DNA of 64,000 nt, taken from positions 434,001 to 498,000 of the forward strand of contig DDTK01000011.1 in assembly GCA_002344065.1 (NCBI GenBank), written 5' to 3'. The translations under genes and the position numbers were made by a program. This DNA comes from Flammeovirgaceae bacterium UBA2366. GTDB taxonomy: Bacteria > Bacteroidota > Bacteroidia > Cytophagales > Cyclobacteriaceae. Positions 40,959 through 49,984 of this stretch are shown one piece after another. Numbering within the stretch: position 1 is the stretch's first letter; each line of letters begins with the position of its first letter. The notes beneath the pieces are model-generated. The model was not told the origin of the DNA and searched no databases. It was given only the letters and a program-made list of their open reading frames with translations.

Positions 40959-41090
40959 AGAAGCCATCTCAAAAATACAACCGTCATTGCGAGCGGCAGC
41001 GAAGCAATCCCAATTTCAACATAGAGAACGGGATTGCTTCGGTCGTTCCTCCCTCGCAATGACGTACTCATTATTTTTGAGATGGCTTCT
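40959..41090. mobile_element. MITE-like palindromic element
   Basis: A 132-base element with perfect 18-base terminal inverted repeats (AGAAGCCATCTCAAAAAT at 40959-40976 and its complement at 41073-41090). Inside is a second, imperfect palindrome with outer arms CGTCATTGCGAG and CTCGCAATGACG and inner arms GAAGCAATCCC and GGGATTGCTTC. The CGTCATTGCGAG core recurs as an intergenic palindrome in several bacterial groups. It has no coding capacity. It lies between the M1 peptidase and ligA, in the 226-base gap, whose remaining 90 bases should hold the ligA promoter. Confidence 0.85.
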
Positions 41091-41180
41091 GGCACATAAA
41101 GTTTCCAGCTAACCGCGGAAATCAAGGAACTGATAACACAATTATTTCAAGTATTTTAGCATTCATTACGAATACAAAAA

Positions 41181-43202
41181 ATGACAACGCAACAGGCGCA
41201 AAAAGCAATTCAGGACCTTACACAAAAGATCAATTATCACAACGACTTATACTATCAAAAACATAAAACTGAAATAAGCGACTTTGAATTTGATAAACTC
41301 CTTGAACAACTTGTTGCGCTGGAGAATCAATTTCCCGACCTGAAGCAACCCGACTCCCCTACTCAACGGGTGGGGGGCGCCATCACCAAAGAATACCAGA
41401 CGGTTTATCATCAATACCCCATGCTCTCATTGGGGAATACCTATTCCCGTGAAGAACTTACGGATTTCGATGGCCGGGTAGCAAAAGGCCTGGATGGTGA
41501 TGCCTATGAATATTTCTGTGAATTAAAATTTGATGGCGTATCGATAAGCCTTATTTATGAAAATGGGATTCTGACAAAGGGTGTTACCCGTGGCGATGGC
41601 GTTCGTGGCGATGATGTTACTGCCAATGTTAAAACAATCCGCAACATTCCGCTCAAAATAATCGATACGAATATTCCAAAAAATTTTGAAGTACGTGGTG
41701 AAGTCTTTATGCCGAAAGACATATTTATCAAACTAAACAAAGAGCGAGAAGACATTGGCGAAGAAAAGTACGCCAATGCACGTAACACAGCTTCCGGCAC
41801 GTTAAAGATGCAAGACTCATCCATTGTTGCCCAACGTAAATTGGACTGCTACGCCTATTACTTGCTGGGCAAAGACCTGGATGTTGAGACACACGAACAG
41901 GGAATACACAAACTTGAAAAATGGAAGTTCAATGTTTCGGATGCCTACCGGAAATGCAAAACCTTAGATGAGGTGTTTGAATACATTGACTATTGGGAGA
42001 ACCGGAGAGGCGAGTTACCCCTGGAGACAGATGGCGTTGTGATAAAAGTAAACAGCCTGGAACAACAGGAGCGTTTAGGCTTTACCGCTAAAAGTCCGAG
42101 GTGGGCCATTGCCTATAAATACAAAGCAGAAAGCGTGAGCACCCGTTTGAATGGTATCACCTATCAGGTGGGCAGAACAGGAGCCATTACTCCGGTAGCA
42201 GAACTTGAACCTGTACAGCTTTCGGGTACAACCGTAAAAAGGGCTTCGCTGCATAATGCCAATGAAATAGCCCGACTGGATTTGCGCATTGGCGATTACG
42301 TATTCGTAGAAAAGGGCGGAGAAATTATTCCGAAAGTAACCGGAGTTGACCTGTTGAAACGAAAAGGAAATCAAAAACCGTTAGCCTACATTACCCATTG
42401 CCCGGAATGCCAAACGCTATTGATCAGGCATGAGGGAGAGGCTGCCCATTATTGTCCGAACGTAAACGGTTGTCCGCCTCAAATTAAAGGAAGGATTGAG
42501 CATTTCATTCAGCGCAAAGCAATGGACATTGATTCGCTGGGCGAACAAACCATCCGGCAGCTTTTTGAATTGGGCCTGGTAAAGAGTCCTGCCGATTTAT
42601 ACTTTTTAACAAAAGAAGATTTACTCCGGCTAGATAAAGTAAAGGAGAAATCAGCCCAAAACATGCTGAACGGAATTAAGCAATCGAAGCAGGCCCCATT
42701 TGAAAGTGTGTTGTTTGCCATTGGCATTCGCTATGTTGGTAAAACGGTGGCCGAAAAACTGGCCCGTCATTTTAAGACCATCGATAACCTGGCCACAGCA
42801 ACCTACGATGAATTGTTAGCTGCGCCTGAAGTAGGTGAAATAATTGCACAGAGTGTGCTCGAGTTCTTCAAGAATAGAGAGAACCTTGTTGAGATCTCGC
42901 GATTAAAGAAGGCAGGCTTGAATTTTGAGGCCCAGATTAAGGAAGTAGTGCTGGACAGCACCGTACTGGATAATAAATCATTTGTGATTTCAGGGGTTTT
43001 TGAAAACTATGAACGCGATGAGTTAAAAGACATCATCCTTAAAAATGGCGGAAAAGTATTATCCTCCATATCCGGTAAGCTGGATTATTTACTGGCAGGC
43101 GAAAATATGGGGCCCGCCAAACGTGAAAAAGCAGAAAAACTTGGGGTGCCCATTATTTCACTAAACGACTTTAATGCCTTACTTGCAGGCCAGAAACTAT
43201 AG
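41181..43202 (+). CDS. ligA: NAD-dependent DNA ligase
   Basis: 673 residues, full length. The adenylation lysine is Lys116 in CELKFDGVS; then RGDGVRGDDVT, the OB fold, a four-cysteine zinc finger (CPECQTLL and HYCPNVNGCPP), helix-hairpin-helix repeats, and a C-terminal BRCT domain (about 590-673; KSFVISGVFENYERDEL). It seals nicks during replication and repair. It stands as a single-copy housekeeping gene directly after the palindromic element. Confidence 0.98.
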   Translation: MTTQQAQKAIQDLTQKINYHNDLYYQKHKTEISDFEFDKLLEQLVALENQFPDLKQPDSPTQRVGGAITKEYQTVYHQYPMLSLGNTYSREELTDFDGRVAKGLDGDAYEYFCELKFDGVSISLIYENGILTKGVTRGDGVRGDDVTANVKTIRNIPLKIIDTNIPKNFEVRGEVFMPKDIFIKLNKEREDIGEEKYANARNTASGTLKMQDSSIVAQRKLDCYAYYLLGKDLDVETHEQGIHKLEKWKFNVSDAYRKCKTLDEVFEYIDYWENRRGELPLETDGVVIKVNSLEQQERLGFTAKSPRWAIAYKYKAESVSTRLNGITYQVGRTGAITPVAELEPVQLSGTTVKRASLHNANEIARLDLRIGDYVFVEKGGEIIPKVTGVDLLKRKGNQKPLAYITHCPECQTLLIRHEGEAAHYCPNVNGCPPQIKGRIEHFIQRKAMDIDSLGEQTIRQLFELGLVKSPADLYFLTKEDLLRLDKVKEKSAQNMLNGIKQSKQAPFESVLFAIGIRYVGKTVAEKLARHFKTIDNLATATYDELLAAPEVGEIIAQSVLEFFKNRENLVEISRLKKAGLNFEAQIKEVVLDSTVLDNKSFVISGVFENYERDELKDIILKNGGKVLSSISGKLDYLLAGENMGPAKREKAEKLGVPIISLNDFNALLAGQKL

Positions 43203-43210
43203 CGGGCACC

Positions 43211-43717
43211 ATGACCATGAATTTTCTGAAAATCAGAACCAAAAATCAGCTCAAGAAGAACAAAACCCTTCGTGCCAGCATACCCTATAAACAAGTTATT
43301 TCGGTAGGCATAGTTTTCAGCGTAGAAGATAAGCGCAAGCATGATGAGGTGAAGGAATTCATTCATCGGTTGGAGAAAGACGGCAAGAAAGTTCAGGTAA
43401 TTGCCTATCTGCCACCCAAAAAAGACAACTACGAGTTTATGTTCGATTTCTTTACTCCCAAAGAAGTATCCTTTTGGGGTGTCATCTCTTCTGCAGCCGC
43501 TATAAAATTTTATAACACACCCTTCGATTACCTGTATTACATTGATACAGAGCCTAATCCGCTGGTGCTGTATCTATTGGCGCGCAGCAAAGCCAAATGC
43601 AGAATCGGGCGATTTTGGGAAAGTGGTCGCCCCTATTTTGAGCTTATGATCGATTCCCCATCCAATACCAAAAGCCTGATTGATGGCATGTACAAATATT
43701 CAAATCAACTGAAGTAA
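43211..43717 (+). CDS. Small conserved protein (DUF6913-like)
   Basis: 168 residues, 8 bases after ligA and overlapping dapA by one base, so probably in one operon with them. It has KQVISVGIVFSVEDKRKHDE, FFTPKEVSFWGVI and DYLYYIDTEPNPLVLYLLARSKAKCRIG, and no signal or membrane segment. I believe this is the Bacteroidota family DUF6913, often beside dapA; the function is unknown. A second ATG at 43217 is an equally good start. Confidence 0.8.
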   Translation: MTMNFLKIRTKNQLKKNKTLRASIPYKQVISVGIVFSVEDKRKHDEVKEFIHRLEKDGKKVQVIAYLPPKKDNYEFMFDFFTPKEVSFWGVISSAAAIKFYNTPFDYLYYIDTEPNPLVLYLLARSKAKCRIGRFWESGRPYFELMIDSPSNTKSLIDGMYKYSNQLK

Positions 43718-44595
43718 TGAAAAAACTATACGGTACAGGTGTAGCTCTTGTTACCCCTTTTAATGCTGACGGTTCAATCGACTTTAATGGACTGAAGAAA
43801 TTATTGACACATACGGCTAAAGGCGTAGACTATTATGTGGTTATGGGCACTACCGGGGAATCGGCAACGGTAAGCACGGAAGAAAAAAAAGAAGTACTGA
43901 AATTTGTACGGCAGAATAATCCACGAAAACTACCCATTGTGTACGGTATAGGTGGAAATAATACGCAAGGTGTTTTAGATACTATTAAATCTACCGATTT
44001 ATCAGGCGTTACTGCTCTTCTCTCTGTTAGTCCGTATTACAACAAACCATCGCAAGAAGGAATTTATCAGCACTTTAGCTTGATTGCTGATGCTTCACCC
44101 CTTCCTGTAATACTGTACAATGTTCCGGGAAGAACTGCATCGAATATTACTGCCGAAACAACCCTTCGCCTGGCAAAGCATAAAAAAATAATTGGTGTAA
44201 AGGAAGCCTCGGGCAACCTGGAGCAGTGCATGCGCATTGCTAAAGCAATGCCGAAAGATTTCCTGCTTATTTCAGGAGATGATTTGCTGACTGTTCCGCT
44301 TTACTCAATTGGCGGAAAAGGCGTGATATCCGTTTTAGCAAATGCGCTACCCATCCCCTTTAAGAAAATGAAGGAGTTCGCCTTTGCTAAAAACTATGAA
44401 AAGGCCAGTCAGCACCAGTTTTCTTTGTTAGAGATCAATGGCCCCATGTATGAAGAGGCCAATCCTGTTGGTGTGAAACAACTGTTAAAGGAAATAGGTG
44501 TTTGTGAAAATTATGTGCGCATGCCCCTATTGCCGGCCTCGCCAGCATTGCAGAAAAAAATAAGTCAGGCGTATAGAAATATGGCCAGACGTTAA
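43717..44595 (+). CDS. dapA: 4-hydroxy-tetrahydrodipicolinate synthase
   Basis: 292 residues, TIM-barrel aldolase. The phosphate/pyruvate site GTTGESATVS, the catalytic tyrosine in YNVPGRTASN, and the Schiff-base lysine Lys162 in IGVKEASGN are in place. It condenses pyruvate with aspartate semialdehyde, the first step committed to lysine and diaminopimelate. The start ATG overlaps the stop of the gene before it. Right after its stop the accessory insert begins. Confidence 0.97.
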   Translation: MKKLYGTGVALVTPFNADGSIDFNGLKKLLTHTAKGVDYYVVMGTTGESATVSTEEKKEVLKFVRQNNPRKLPIVYGIGGNNTQGVLDTIKSTDLSGVTALLSVSPYYNKPSQEGIYQHFSLIADASPLPVILYNVPGRTASNITAETTLRLAKHKKIIGVKEASGNLEQCMRIAKAMPKDFLLISGDDLLTVPLYSIGGKGVISVLANALPIPFKKMKEFAFAKNYEKASQHQFSLLEINGPMYEEANPVGVKQLLKEIGVCENYVRMPLLPASPALQKKISQAYRNMARR

Positions 44596-44621
44596 GAGAG
44601 TCTGTTAAATTCTGTAGAATA

Positions 44622-44688
44622 ATAACTTGCCGCAGAGTGCCTTACAGGACACTCTGCGGAGAAAAAAGAGCATTAACAAGTTATGACA
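44622..44688. repeat. attC-like imperfect hairpin, left boundary of the insert
   Basis: Outer arms ATAACTTG (44622-44629) and CAAGTTAT (44677-44684) are complementary, and inside them CCGCAGAGTG (44630-44639) pairs with CACTCTGCGG (44650-44659). The right end carries GTTATGAC. This nested layout, ending in a GTTRRRY-like box, recalls integron attC sites. Homology to a sugar transferase starts right after it, so it may mark a recombination junction. No integrase is in the window. Confidence 0.4.
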
Positions 44689-44933
44689 TTGACAGACTTA
44701 ATTGGAATGACGACTTTCACAACATACGTTGGAACTCCAAGCCTGGCATTACAGGTTTTGCTCAAGTTTACGGTGGACAACATCGAAAAACATCTTGGTT
44801 TTGGGATAAATATTACATTAACAACAATAACATTATTATAGACTTTGGAATTGTAGGCATTTCGTTTTTAATGAATATTTTCGGAAAGACACGAGTAAGG
44901 CAAATAATTTTCCAAAAAAGCAGTTTAAGATAA
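44682..44933 (+). pseudogene. C-terminal fragment of a bacterial sugar transferase
   Basis: About 80 residues match the end of the undecaprenyl-phosphate sugar transferase family: NSKPGITGFAQVYGG, then WDKYYINNNNIIIDFGI. The catalytic N-terminal half and membrane segment are absent. The frame upstream (from 44637) reads through the hairpin and has no similarity. It is a 3' end carried in with the neighbouring radical SAM gene, probably from a polysaccharide locus. Confidence 0.8.
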
Positions 44934-44935
44934 GT

Positions 44936-46384
44936 ATGAAAGTAAAAATGATTTTGCCTGCTCTTGCGGAAGCTGAAAGTCCATTTTGGCGACCAATCAA
45001 ATATTCATTATTTCCACCATTAGGACTTGCAACTTTAGCTGCATACTTATCACCTGATGATGAAATTGACTTGCAAGACCAACACGTAGAAGAGCTAAAC
45101 TTAAATGACAGCCGAGATTTAGTTATCATTCAAGTTTACATTACAAATGCTTATCGTGCATACAAAATAGCTGACCATTACAGAAAACAAGGTGCTTATG
45201 TATTGCTTGGCGGTTTACACGTCACATCTTTACCAGACGAAGCAGCACCTCACGCAGACACAATTTTTCTTGGTGTTGGAGAAGAAACATTTCCGCAATT
45301 TTTAAAAGACTTCAAAAACGGACATCCAAAAAAAGTTTACAGTTCAAGCATTCGAACTTTGGAAAAAATTCCACCAATCAGACGAGATTTAATAAAACGA
45401 AATCGGTATTTAGTTCCAAATTCTATTGTAGTTACAAGGGGTTGCCCTCATCATTGCGATTTTTGCTACAAAGATGCTTTTTTTGAAGGTGGACGGTCAT
45501 TTTATACACAAGTAGTTGATGACGCATTAGCAGAGATTGAAAGACTTCCGGGCAAACACCTATATTTTCTTGACGACCATTTATTAGGTAATGCAAAATT
45601 TGCAAGTGAACTTTTTGAAGGTATGAAAGGAATGAACAGGGTTTTTCAAGGTGCAGCAACTGTTGACTCTGTTTTACGTGGCAACCTGATTGAAAAAGCT
45701 GCTGAAGCAGGATTGAGAAGTTTGTTTGTTGGTTTTGAAACCTTTTCACCTGCAAACCTCAAACAAAGCAACAAAAAACAAAACTTAGAGAAAGATTACA
45801 TAAAAGCGGTAAACAAACTTCATTCATTAGGTATAATGATAAACGGAAGTTTTGTTTTCGGACTTGACGAAGACGACAAAGACGTGTTTAAACGGACAGT
45901 TGATTGGGGTGTAAAAAACGCAATCACAACTTCAACCTATCACATCTTGACACCTTATCCAAGCACAAGACTTTTTAAAGATATGGAACAACAAGGTCGT
46001 ATCTTGACAAGAAATTGGGATTTATATGATACAAGAAATATTGTTTATCAAACAAAAAACTTGACAGCGGAAGAATTAAAAAACGGTTATGATTGGGCAT
46101 ACAAAGAGTTTTATAGTTGGTCAAACATTTTTAAATCTAGTTTCAATCACGCATCACACAAACACAAATTGAAACACTTTTTCTATACGGGTGGTTGGAA
46201 AAAATTTGAACCTGTTTGGAATTTTCTAATTAAGACAAAAAATTTGAACAATATGCTTCCTGTTTTAGAAAGCATCTTATCAAAAGTAAACATTGACAAA
46301 AAAGATATAATAACAACGACAGAAGAAGAAAAAAACTACCGCCAACAGGCGTTTGGCTCAATGGCGGGTGACGTGGTTAATTGA
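44936..46384 (+). CDS. B12-binding-domain radical SAM protein
   Basis: 482 residues. N-terminal cobalamin-binding-like fold (about 20-140; FPPLGLATLAAYLSPDDE, YVLLGGLHVTSLPDEA, GVGEETFPQFL), then the radical SAM cluster motif Cx3Cx2C as CPHHCDFC (Cys170, Cys174, Cys177) and a TIM-like core (YFLDDHLLG, FVGFETFSP, GSFVFGLDEDD). Members of this group methylate or rearrange unactivated carbons; the substrate is unknown. The N-terminal half lacks an obvious DxHxxG cobalamin motif (DLQDQHVEEL is nearby). The gene is richer in A+T than its neighbours and starts 2 bases after the transferase fragment. Its last residues (from about QQAFGSMAG) are encoded by the hairpin arm at 46348-46367. Confidence 0.88.
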   Translation: MKVKMILPALAEAESPFWRPIKYSLFPPLGLATLAAYLSPDDEIDLQDQHVEELNLNDSRDLVIIQVYITNAYRAYKIADHYRKQGAYVLLGGLHVTSLPDEAAPHADTIFLGVGEETFPQFLKDFKNGHPKKVYSSSIRTLEKIPPIRRDLIKRNRYLVPNSIVVTRGCPHHCDFCYKDAFFEGGRSFYTQVVDDALAEIERLPGKHLYFLDDHLLGNAKFASELFEGMKGMNRVFQGAATVDSVLRGNLIEKAAEAGLRSLFVGFETFSPANLKQSNKKQNLEKDYIKAVNKLHSLGIMINGSFVFGLDEDDKDVFKRTVDWGVKNAITTSTYHILTPYPSTRLFKDMEQQGRILTRNWDLYDTRNIVYQTKNLTAEELKNGYDWAYKEFYSWSNIFKSSFNHASHKHKLKHFFYTGGWKKFEPVWNFLIKTKNLNNMLPVLESILSKVNIDKKDIITTTEEEKNYRQQAFGSMAGDVVN

Positions 46385-46492
46385 ACATTCTACCTCGCAT
46401 CAACTTTTGTGGTGTATTGACAGTTTTCCCGATGAATCGGGACAAGTCGTGCTCCGAAATCCGCCACTGCGCCAAGCGCCAAAACGTTATGG
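46340..46492. repeat. attC-like imperfect hairpin, right boundary of the insert
   Basis: The arm GGCGTTTGGCTCAATGGCGG (46348-46367) pairs with CCGCCACTGCGCCAAGCGCC (46461-46480) at 17 of 20 positions. A small inner hairpin CCCGAT-GA-ATCGGG lies at 46428-46441. The right end is ACGTTATGG, again a GTTRRRY-like box as on the left boundary. Length and asymmetry resemble chromosomal integron attC sites. The left arm is also the end of the radical SAM gene, a common arrangement in cassettes. Confidence 0.4.
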
Positions 46493-46738
46493 GCAAGGCT
46501 AAAACCGACAAAACAACGACAAACAGAATTTATAAATGGGGTCTTATTCACAAATAACTTTGCCCCCTCAACGTCACTCGCGAGAGGACGTTGAGGAATA
46601 TGAACGTCCTGCTTTGTTATTGGGGAGGCCCACCAATAAGCTTTGTATACTTCATGTACACTATCAACCTCCATCACTGCAGGCTAAAAATCCCACTTCT
46701 TTACCTGCTTCAAAAAGTCTCAGACCGAACCGCCCTTA
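46493..46738. other. Non-coding stretch with a perfect hairpin
   Basis: I see no convincing gene here. One perfect 10-base stem, CCTCAACGTC (46566-46575) with GACGTTGAGG (46587-46596), encloses an 11-base loop. A + strand frame across it (46536-46739) and a minus-strand frame (46390-46677) have no protein-like character. It may be decayed cassette DNA. Confidence 0.5.
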
Positions 46739-46773
46739 AAAAGAAAAAAGGATAACCATAAGGCTATCCTTTT
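46739..46773 (-). terminator. Rho-independent terminator of the histone-H1-like gene
   Basis: On the minus strand AAAAGGATAGCC-TTAT-GGTTATCCTTTT forms a 12-base stem with one mismatch and is followed by a T-rich tail. It lies 31 bases beyond the stop codon of the gene at 46804-46980. Confidence 0.8.
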
Positions 46774-46803
46774 CTCACATTTTTTACGAAGTAATAAGAA
46801 TTA

Positions 46804-46980
46804 CTAAGCTTTATTCTTAAGATCCTGAACCTCAGACCTGATTTGCTGAGCCAGGTTTTTAAGTTCCTGCATGCCTTTTCTTAGACGGGTACCTGCAGCG
46901 CTGTTGCCCTTTGCATAGAACTTATCAGCATCGCCTTCTAATGAAGCAATGAGGTTTTTGAGGTCATTGAATTTTTGCAT
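46804..46980 (-). CDS. Histone-H1-like small basic protein (Hc1-like)
   Basis: 58 residues starting MQKFNDLKNLIASLEGDADK, with KGNSAAGTRLRKGMQELKNL in the middle. This closely fits the short helical histone-H1-like family of Bacteroidota, thought to bind DNA and help organise the nucleoid. It contains the conserved A-A-G-T-R-L-R-K stretch. It has its own terminator and sits alone between the accessory insert and the oxoamine synthase gene. Confidence 0.88.
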   Translation of the reverse strand: MQKFNDLKNLIASLEGDADKFYAKGNSAAGTRLRKGMQELKNLAQQIRSEVQDLKNKA

Positions 46981-47068
46981 TGTGCTATTAGTTTAAGATT
47001 TAAAAGTTTGATTTCTACGCCAATTTAAATAAAAACCTTAAAAATCAACTCAAAAAAGGCATTTTTTA

Positions 47069-48322
47069 TTAAGCCTTGGTCACTGCAACAAGCTCTTCGT
47101 TGCGGTAAAAACCGCTATCCAGCTTGTCTTTAAGCACCGAAAAGGCCGTTAACGTGCGTTCAACATCCTCCATGGTGTGCGCGGCTGTCGGGATAATCCT
47201 GAACATGATAACATCCTTAGGCACAACAGGATAGATCACTACAGAGCAGAAAATATTGAAATTTTCACGAAGGTCCATAGCCATATTGGCGGCCTCACCC
47301 ACGCCTCCTTTAAAGAGTACGGGGGTTACCGGTGAACTGGTGCCTCCAATATTGAATCCGCGCTCCTTTAAGCCATTCTGCATAGCGTTGACAATCTTCC
47401 ATAAATTGTCCTTTAACTCGGGTTTAGTGCGTAATAACTCAAGCCTCTTGATAGCGCCTAATACCAGGGGCATGGGCAGGCTTTTCGCATAGATTTGCGA
47501 TCTCATGGAGTAGCGCAAAAACTTAATAATATTCGCGTCACCGCCAACGAAAGCTCCAATGCTGGCCATGGATTTGGCAAAGGTTGAGAAGTAGAGATCA
47601 ATCTGATCCTGAACGCCCTGCTCCTCGCCTGTTCCGGCTCCGGTTTTACCCATCGTACCAAAACCGTGGGCATCATCTACAAACAATCTGAAGTTATATT
47701 TCTTCTTCAGTTCAACCACACCTCTCAAATCGCCCTGCATTCCCGACATACCAAAAACACCTTCGGTAATAACCAAAATACCACCACCGGTTTCATTTGC
47801 CAGCCGCGTAGCGCGCTGAAGTTGCTTCTCCAGGCTCTCCATGCTGTTATGCGAGTAGACAAAGCGCTTACCTATATGAAGACGAACGCCATCAATGATA
47901 CAAGCGTGTGATTCAGCATCATACACGATTACATCCTTACGATCAACGATAGCATCGATAATAGACACTACACCCTGATAGCCGTAGTTCAGCAACATCA
48001 CGTCTTGCTTTCCAATAAACTCAGCAAGTTGCTTTTCCAATGCGATATGATGAACCGAGTTACCGGACATCATACGGGCACCCATAGGGTGGCCAAGGCC
48101 GTATTGGGCAGCAGCTTCTGCATCAACCTTACGCACTTCAGGATGGTTAGCTAACCCCAGGTAGTTATTTAAACTCCAGTTTAAAACCTTCTTTCCATTA
48201 AACATCATATGTGGGCCGATATCGCCCTCTAACTTGGGGAAAAAGAAGTAATCATCAGGTAAGTGGGAGTATTTGGCCAAAGGACCAGCCTCCATTTTGA
48301 GTTTTTCAAATAAGTCTACCAT
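47069..48322 (-). CDS. Alpha-oxoamine synthase (serine palmitoyltransferase/KBL family)
   Basis: 417 residues from the ATG at 48322 (MVDLFEKL); an upstream in-frame start at 48352 adds ten weak residues. PLP-dependent: LNNYLGLANHPEV, GARMMSGNSVHH, DAESHACIIDG, VDDAHGFGTMGKTG, and the Schiff-base lysine Lys250 in FSTFAKSMASIGAFVGG. The family joins an amino acid to an acyl-CoA. In Cytophagales this relative may make sphingoid or sulfonolipid bases (serine or cysteate plus acyl-CoA), but 2-amino-3-ketobutyrate ligase activity cannot be excluded. It is transcribed away from the biotin carboxylase gene. Confidence 0.85.
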   Translation of the reverse strand: MVDLFEKLKMEAGPLAKYSHLPDDYFFFPKLEGDIGPHMMFNGKKVLNWSLNNYLGLANHPEVRKVDAEAAAQYGLGHPMGARMMSGNSVHHIALEKQLAEFIGKQDVMLLNYGYQGVVSIIDAIVDRKDVIVYDAESHACIIDGVRLHIGKRFVYSHNSMESLEKQLQRATRLANETGGGILVITEGVFGMSGMQGDLRGVVELKKKYNFRLFVDDAHGFGTMGKTGAGTGEEQGVQDQIDLYFSTFAKSMASIGAFVGGDANIIKFLRYSMRSQIYAKSLPMPLVLGAIKRLELLRTKPELKDNLWKIVNAMQNGLKERGFNIGGTSSPVTPVLFKGGVGEAANMAMDLRENFNIFCSVVIYPVVPKDVIMFRIIPTAAHTMEDVERTLTAFSVLKDKLDSGFYRNEELVAVTKA

Positions 48323-48465
48323 CGCGTGTTTCTTGGTTAAAAATTGCGGCAAAAATAGCGAAAAAAGCTCAGGTACAAGTGATTAAGATCAGCCTAACCC
48401 AACATATTATTCGGGTTGGCCTAACGGCAATTATTCATTAGCATTGCATTTTAAGCCCTTTTTGA

Positions 48466-49953
48466 ATGACCAGAATCAAAAAATTGCTTGTAGCCAACCG
48501 GGGAGAAATTGCGTTGAGGATTATGCGAAGTGCCCGGGAATCAGGCATTAAAACAGTTGCTGTTTTCAGCGAGGCCGATCGCCAGGCATTGCATGTTCGC
48601 TTTGCCGATGAAGCCATTTGTATCGGTCCCCCACCTTCAAACGAATCGTACTTGCGAATGGACAAATTGCTGGAAGCCGCCAGGCTTACCAAAGCCGATG
48701 CTGTCCATCCGGGCTACGGTTTCCTTTCGGAGAATGAGGACTTTGCGCAACAGGTTGAAGATGCAGGATTGATTTTTATCGGGCCATCATCCAAATCCAT
48801 AGAGATTATGGGGAATAAACTGGCGGCAAAAGATGCTGTATCTAAATTTAAAGTACCCCTGGTGCCCGGCACCGCTGAACCGATTGATGATGTTGCTAAG
48901 GCAAAGAAAATTGCAAAGGAAGTTGGCTACCCTATTCTGATCAAAGCTGCAGCAGGCGGTGGCGGAAAAGGCATGCGCATTGTTGACCGTGAAGAAGATT
49001 TCCAGGAACAAATGGATCGTGCCGTAAGTGAAGCGACATCCTCCTTTGGTGATGGATCTGTATTCATTGAGAAATACATTACCCAACCGAGGCATATTGA
49101 ATTTCAGATATTCGGGGATAAACATGGAAATGTAGTTCACCTGTTTGAACGGGAATGCTCCATACAACGCAGGCATCAAAAAGTAGTAGAGGAAGCCCCC
49201 TCATCCATACTTACACCTGAGATCCGAAAAGCCATGGGTGAAGCTGCTGTTAATGTGGCGAAATCGTGTGATTATTATGGCGCAGGCACGGTTGAATTCA
49301 TCATGGATGAAAACCTGAATTTCTATTTTTTGGAAATGAACACCCGCTTGCAGGTGGAACATCCGGTAACGGAAATGATTACCGGAATTGACCTGGTTAA
49401 ACTTCAGATAAGCATTGCTGAAGGAGAAAAGTTACCCTTCAAACAAGAAGAACTGACCATGCACGGGCATGCAGTTGAAGTACGGGTATATGCAGAAGAT
49501 CCGGCAAACAATTTCATGCCCGATATAGGAAAATTAAAAACCTATCAGCGTCCGCAGGGTAATGGTATCCGGGTTGATGATGGTTTTGAACAAGGAATGA
49601 CTATTCCGATTTATTATGACCCCATGATTGCGAAATTGATCTGCCATGCCGAAACCCGTGAGTTGGCTATGGATAAGATGATTCGCGCCATTGACGAATA
49701 TGAAATTACCGGCCTGGAAACAACACTCGGTTTTTGCAAATACGTGATGCAACATAAAGCTTTCCGAAGCGGGCAGTTTGATACGAAGTTTGTTGAGAAA
49801 TACTTTAAGCCGGAGGTGCTTGCATCCACACCACAGGAAGATGAAGAACTTTTAGCGGTTGTGCTTTCCACTATTGCTGAACCCAAGCCTGTTGCTAAAG
49901 AAACGACTATCGCTGGTGGCACTGAAAGTAAATGGAAAAAAAACAGGCTGTAA
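48466..49953 (+). CDS. Biotin carboxylase of an acyl-CoA carboxylase
   Basis: 495 residues with the complete carbamoyl-phosphate-synthase-like ATP-grasp fold: LLVANRGEIALRIMRSA, HPGYGFLSEN, the glycine-rich lid AAAGGGGKGMRIV, CSIQRRHQK, and EMNTRLQVEHPVTE. It carboxylates biotin on a carrier protein using ATP and bicarbonate. It is about 45 residues longer than E. coli AccC, with a weak C-terminal tail; no carrier or carboxyltransferase gene is next to it, so acetyl-CoA versus propionyl-CoA specificity stays open. Confidence 0.93.
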   Translation: MTRIKKLLVANRGEIALRIMRSARESGIKTVAVFSEADRQALHVRFADEAICIGPPPSNESYLRMDKLLEAARLTKADAVHPGYGFLSENEDFAQQVEDAGLIFIGPSSKSIEIMGNKLAAKDAVSKFKVPLVPGTAEPIDDVAKAKKIAKEVGYPILIKAAAGGGGKGMRIVDREEDFQEQMDRAVSEATSSFGDGSVFIEKYITQPRHIEFQIFGDKHGNVVHLFERECSIQRRHQKVVEEAPSSILTPEIRKAMGEAAVNVAKSCDYYGAGTVEFIMDENLNFYFLEMNTRLQVEHPVTEMITGIDLVKLQISIAEGEKLPFKQEELTMHGHAVEVRVYAEDPANNFMPDIGKLKTYQRPQGNGIRVDDGFEQGMTIPIYYDPMIAKLICHAETRELAMDKMIRAIDEYEITGLETTLGFCKYVMQHKAFRSGQFDTKFVEKYFKPEVLASTPQEDEELLAVVLSTIAEPKPVAKETTIAGGTESKWKKNRL

Positions 49954-49984
49954 TTAACCGCTAACTTGCTGAACGAACACATTC

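Noticed and set aside
44630..44659. The CCGCAGAGTG hairpin as a terminator for dapA
   Set aside because: No T-run follows it on the + strand, and it is nested within longer complementary arms, which fits a recombination-site-like structure better.
46536..46739. A 67-residue + strand frame after the accessory insert
   Set aside because: Proline- and serine-rich low-complexity text across a perfect hairpin; no protein-like pattern.
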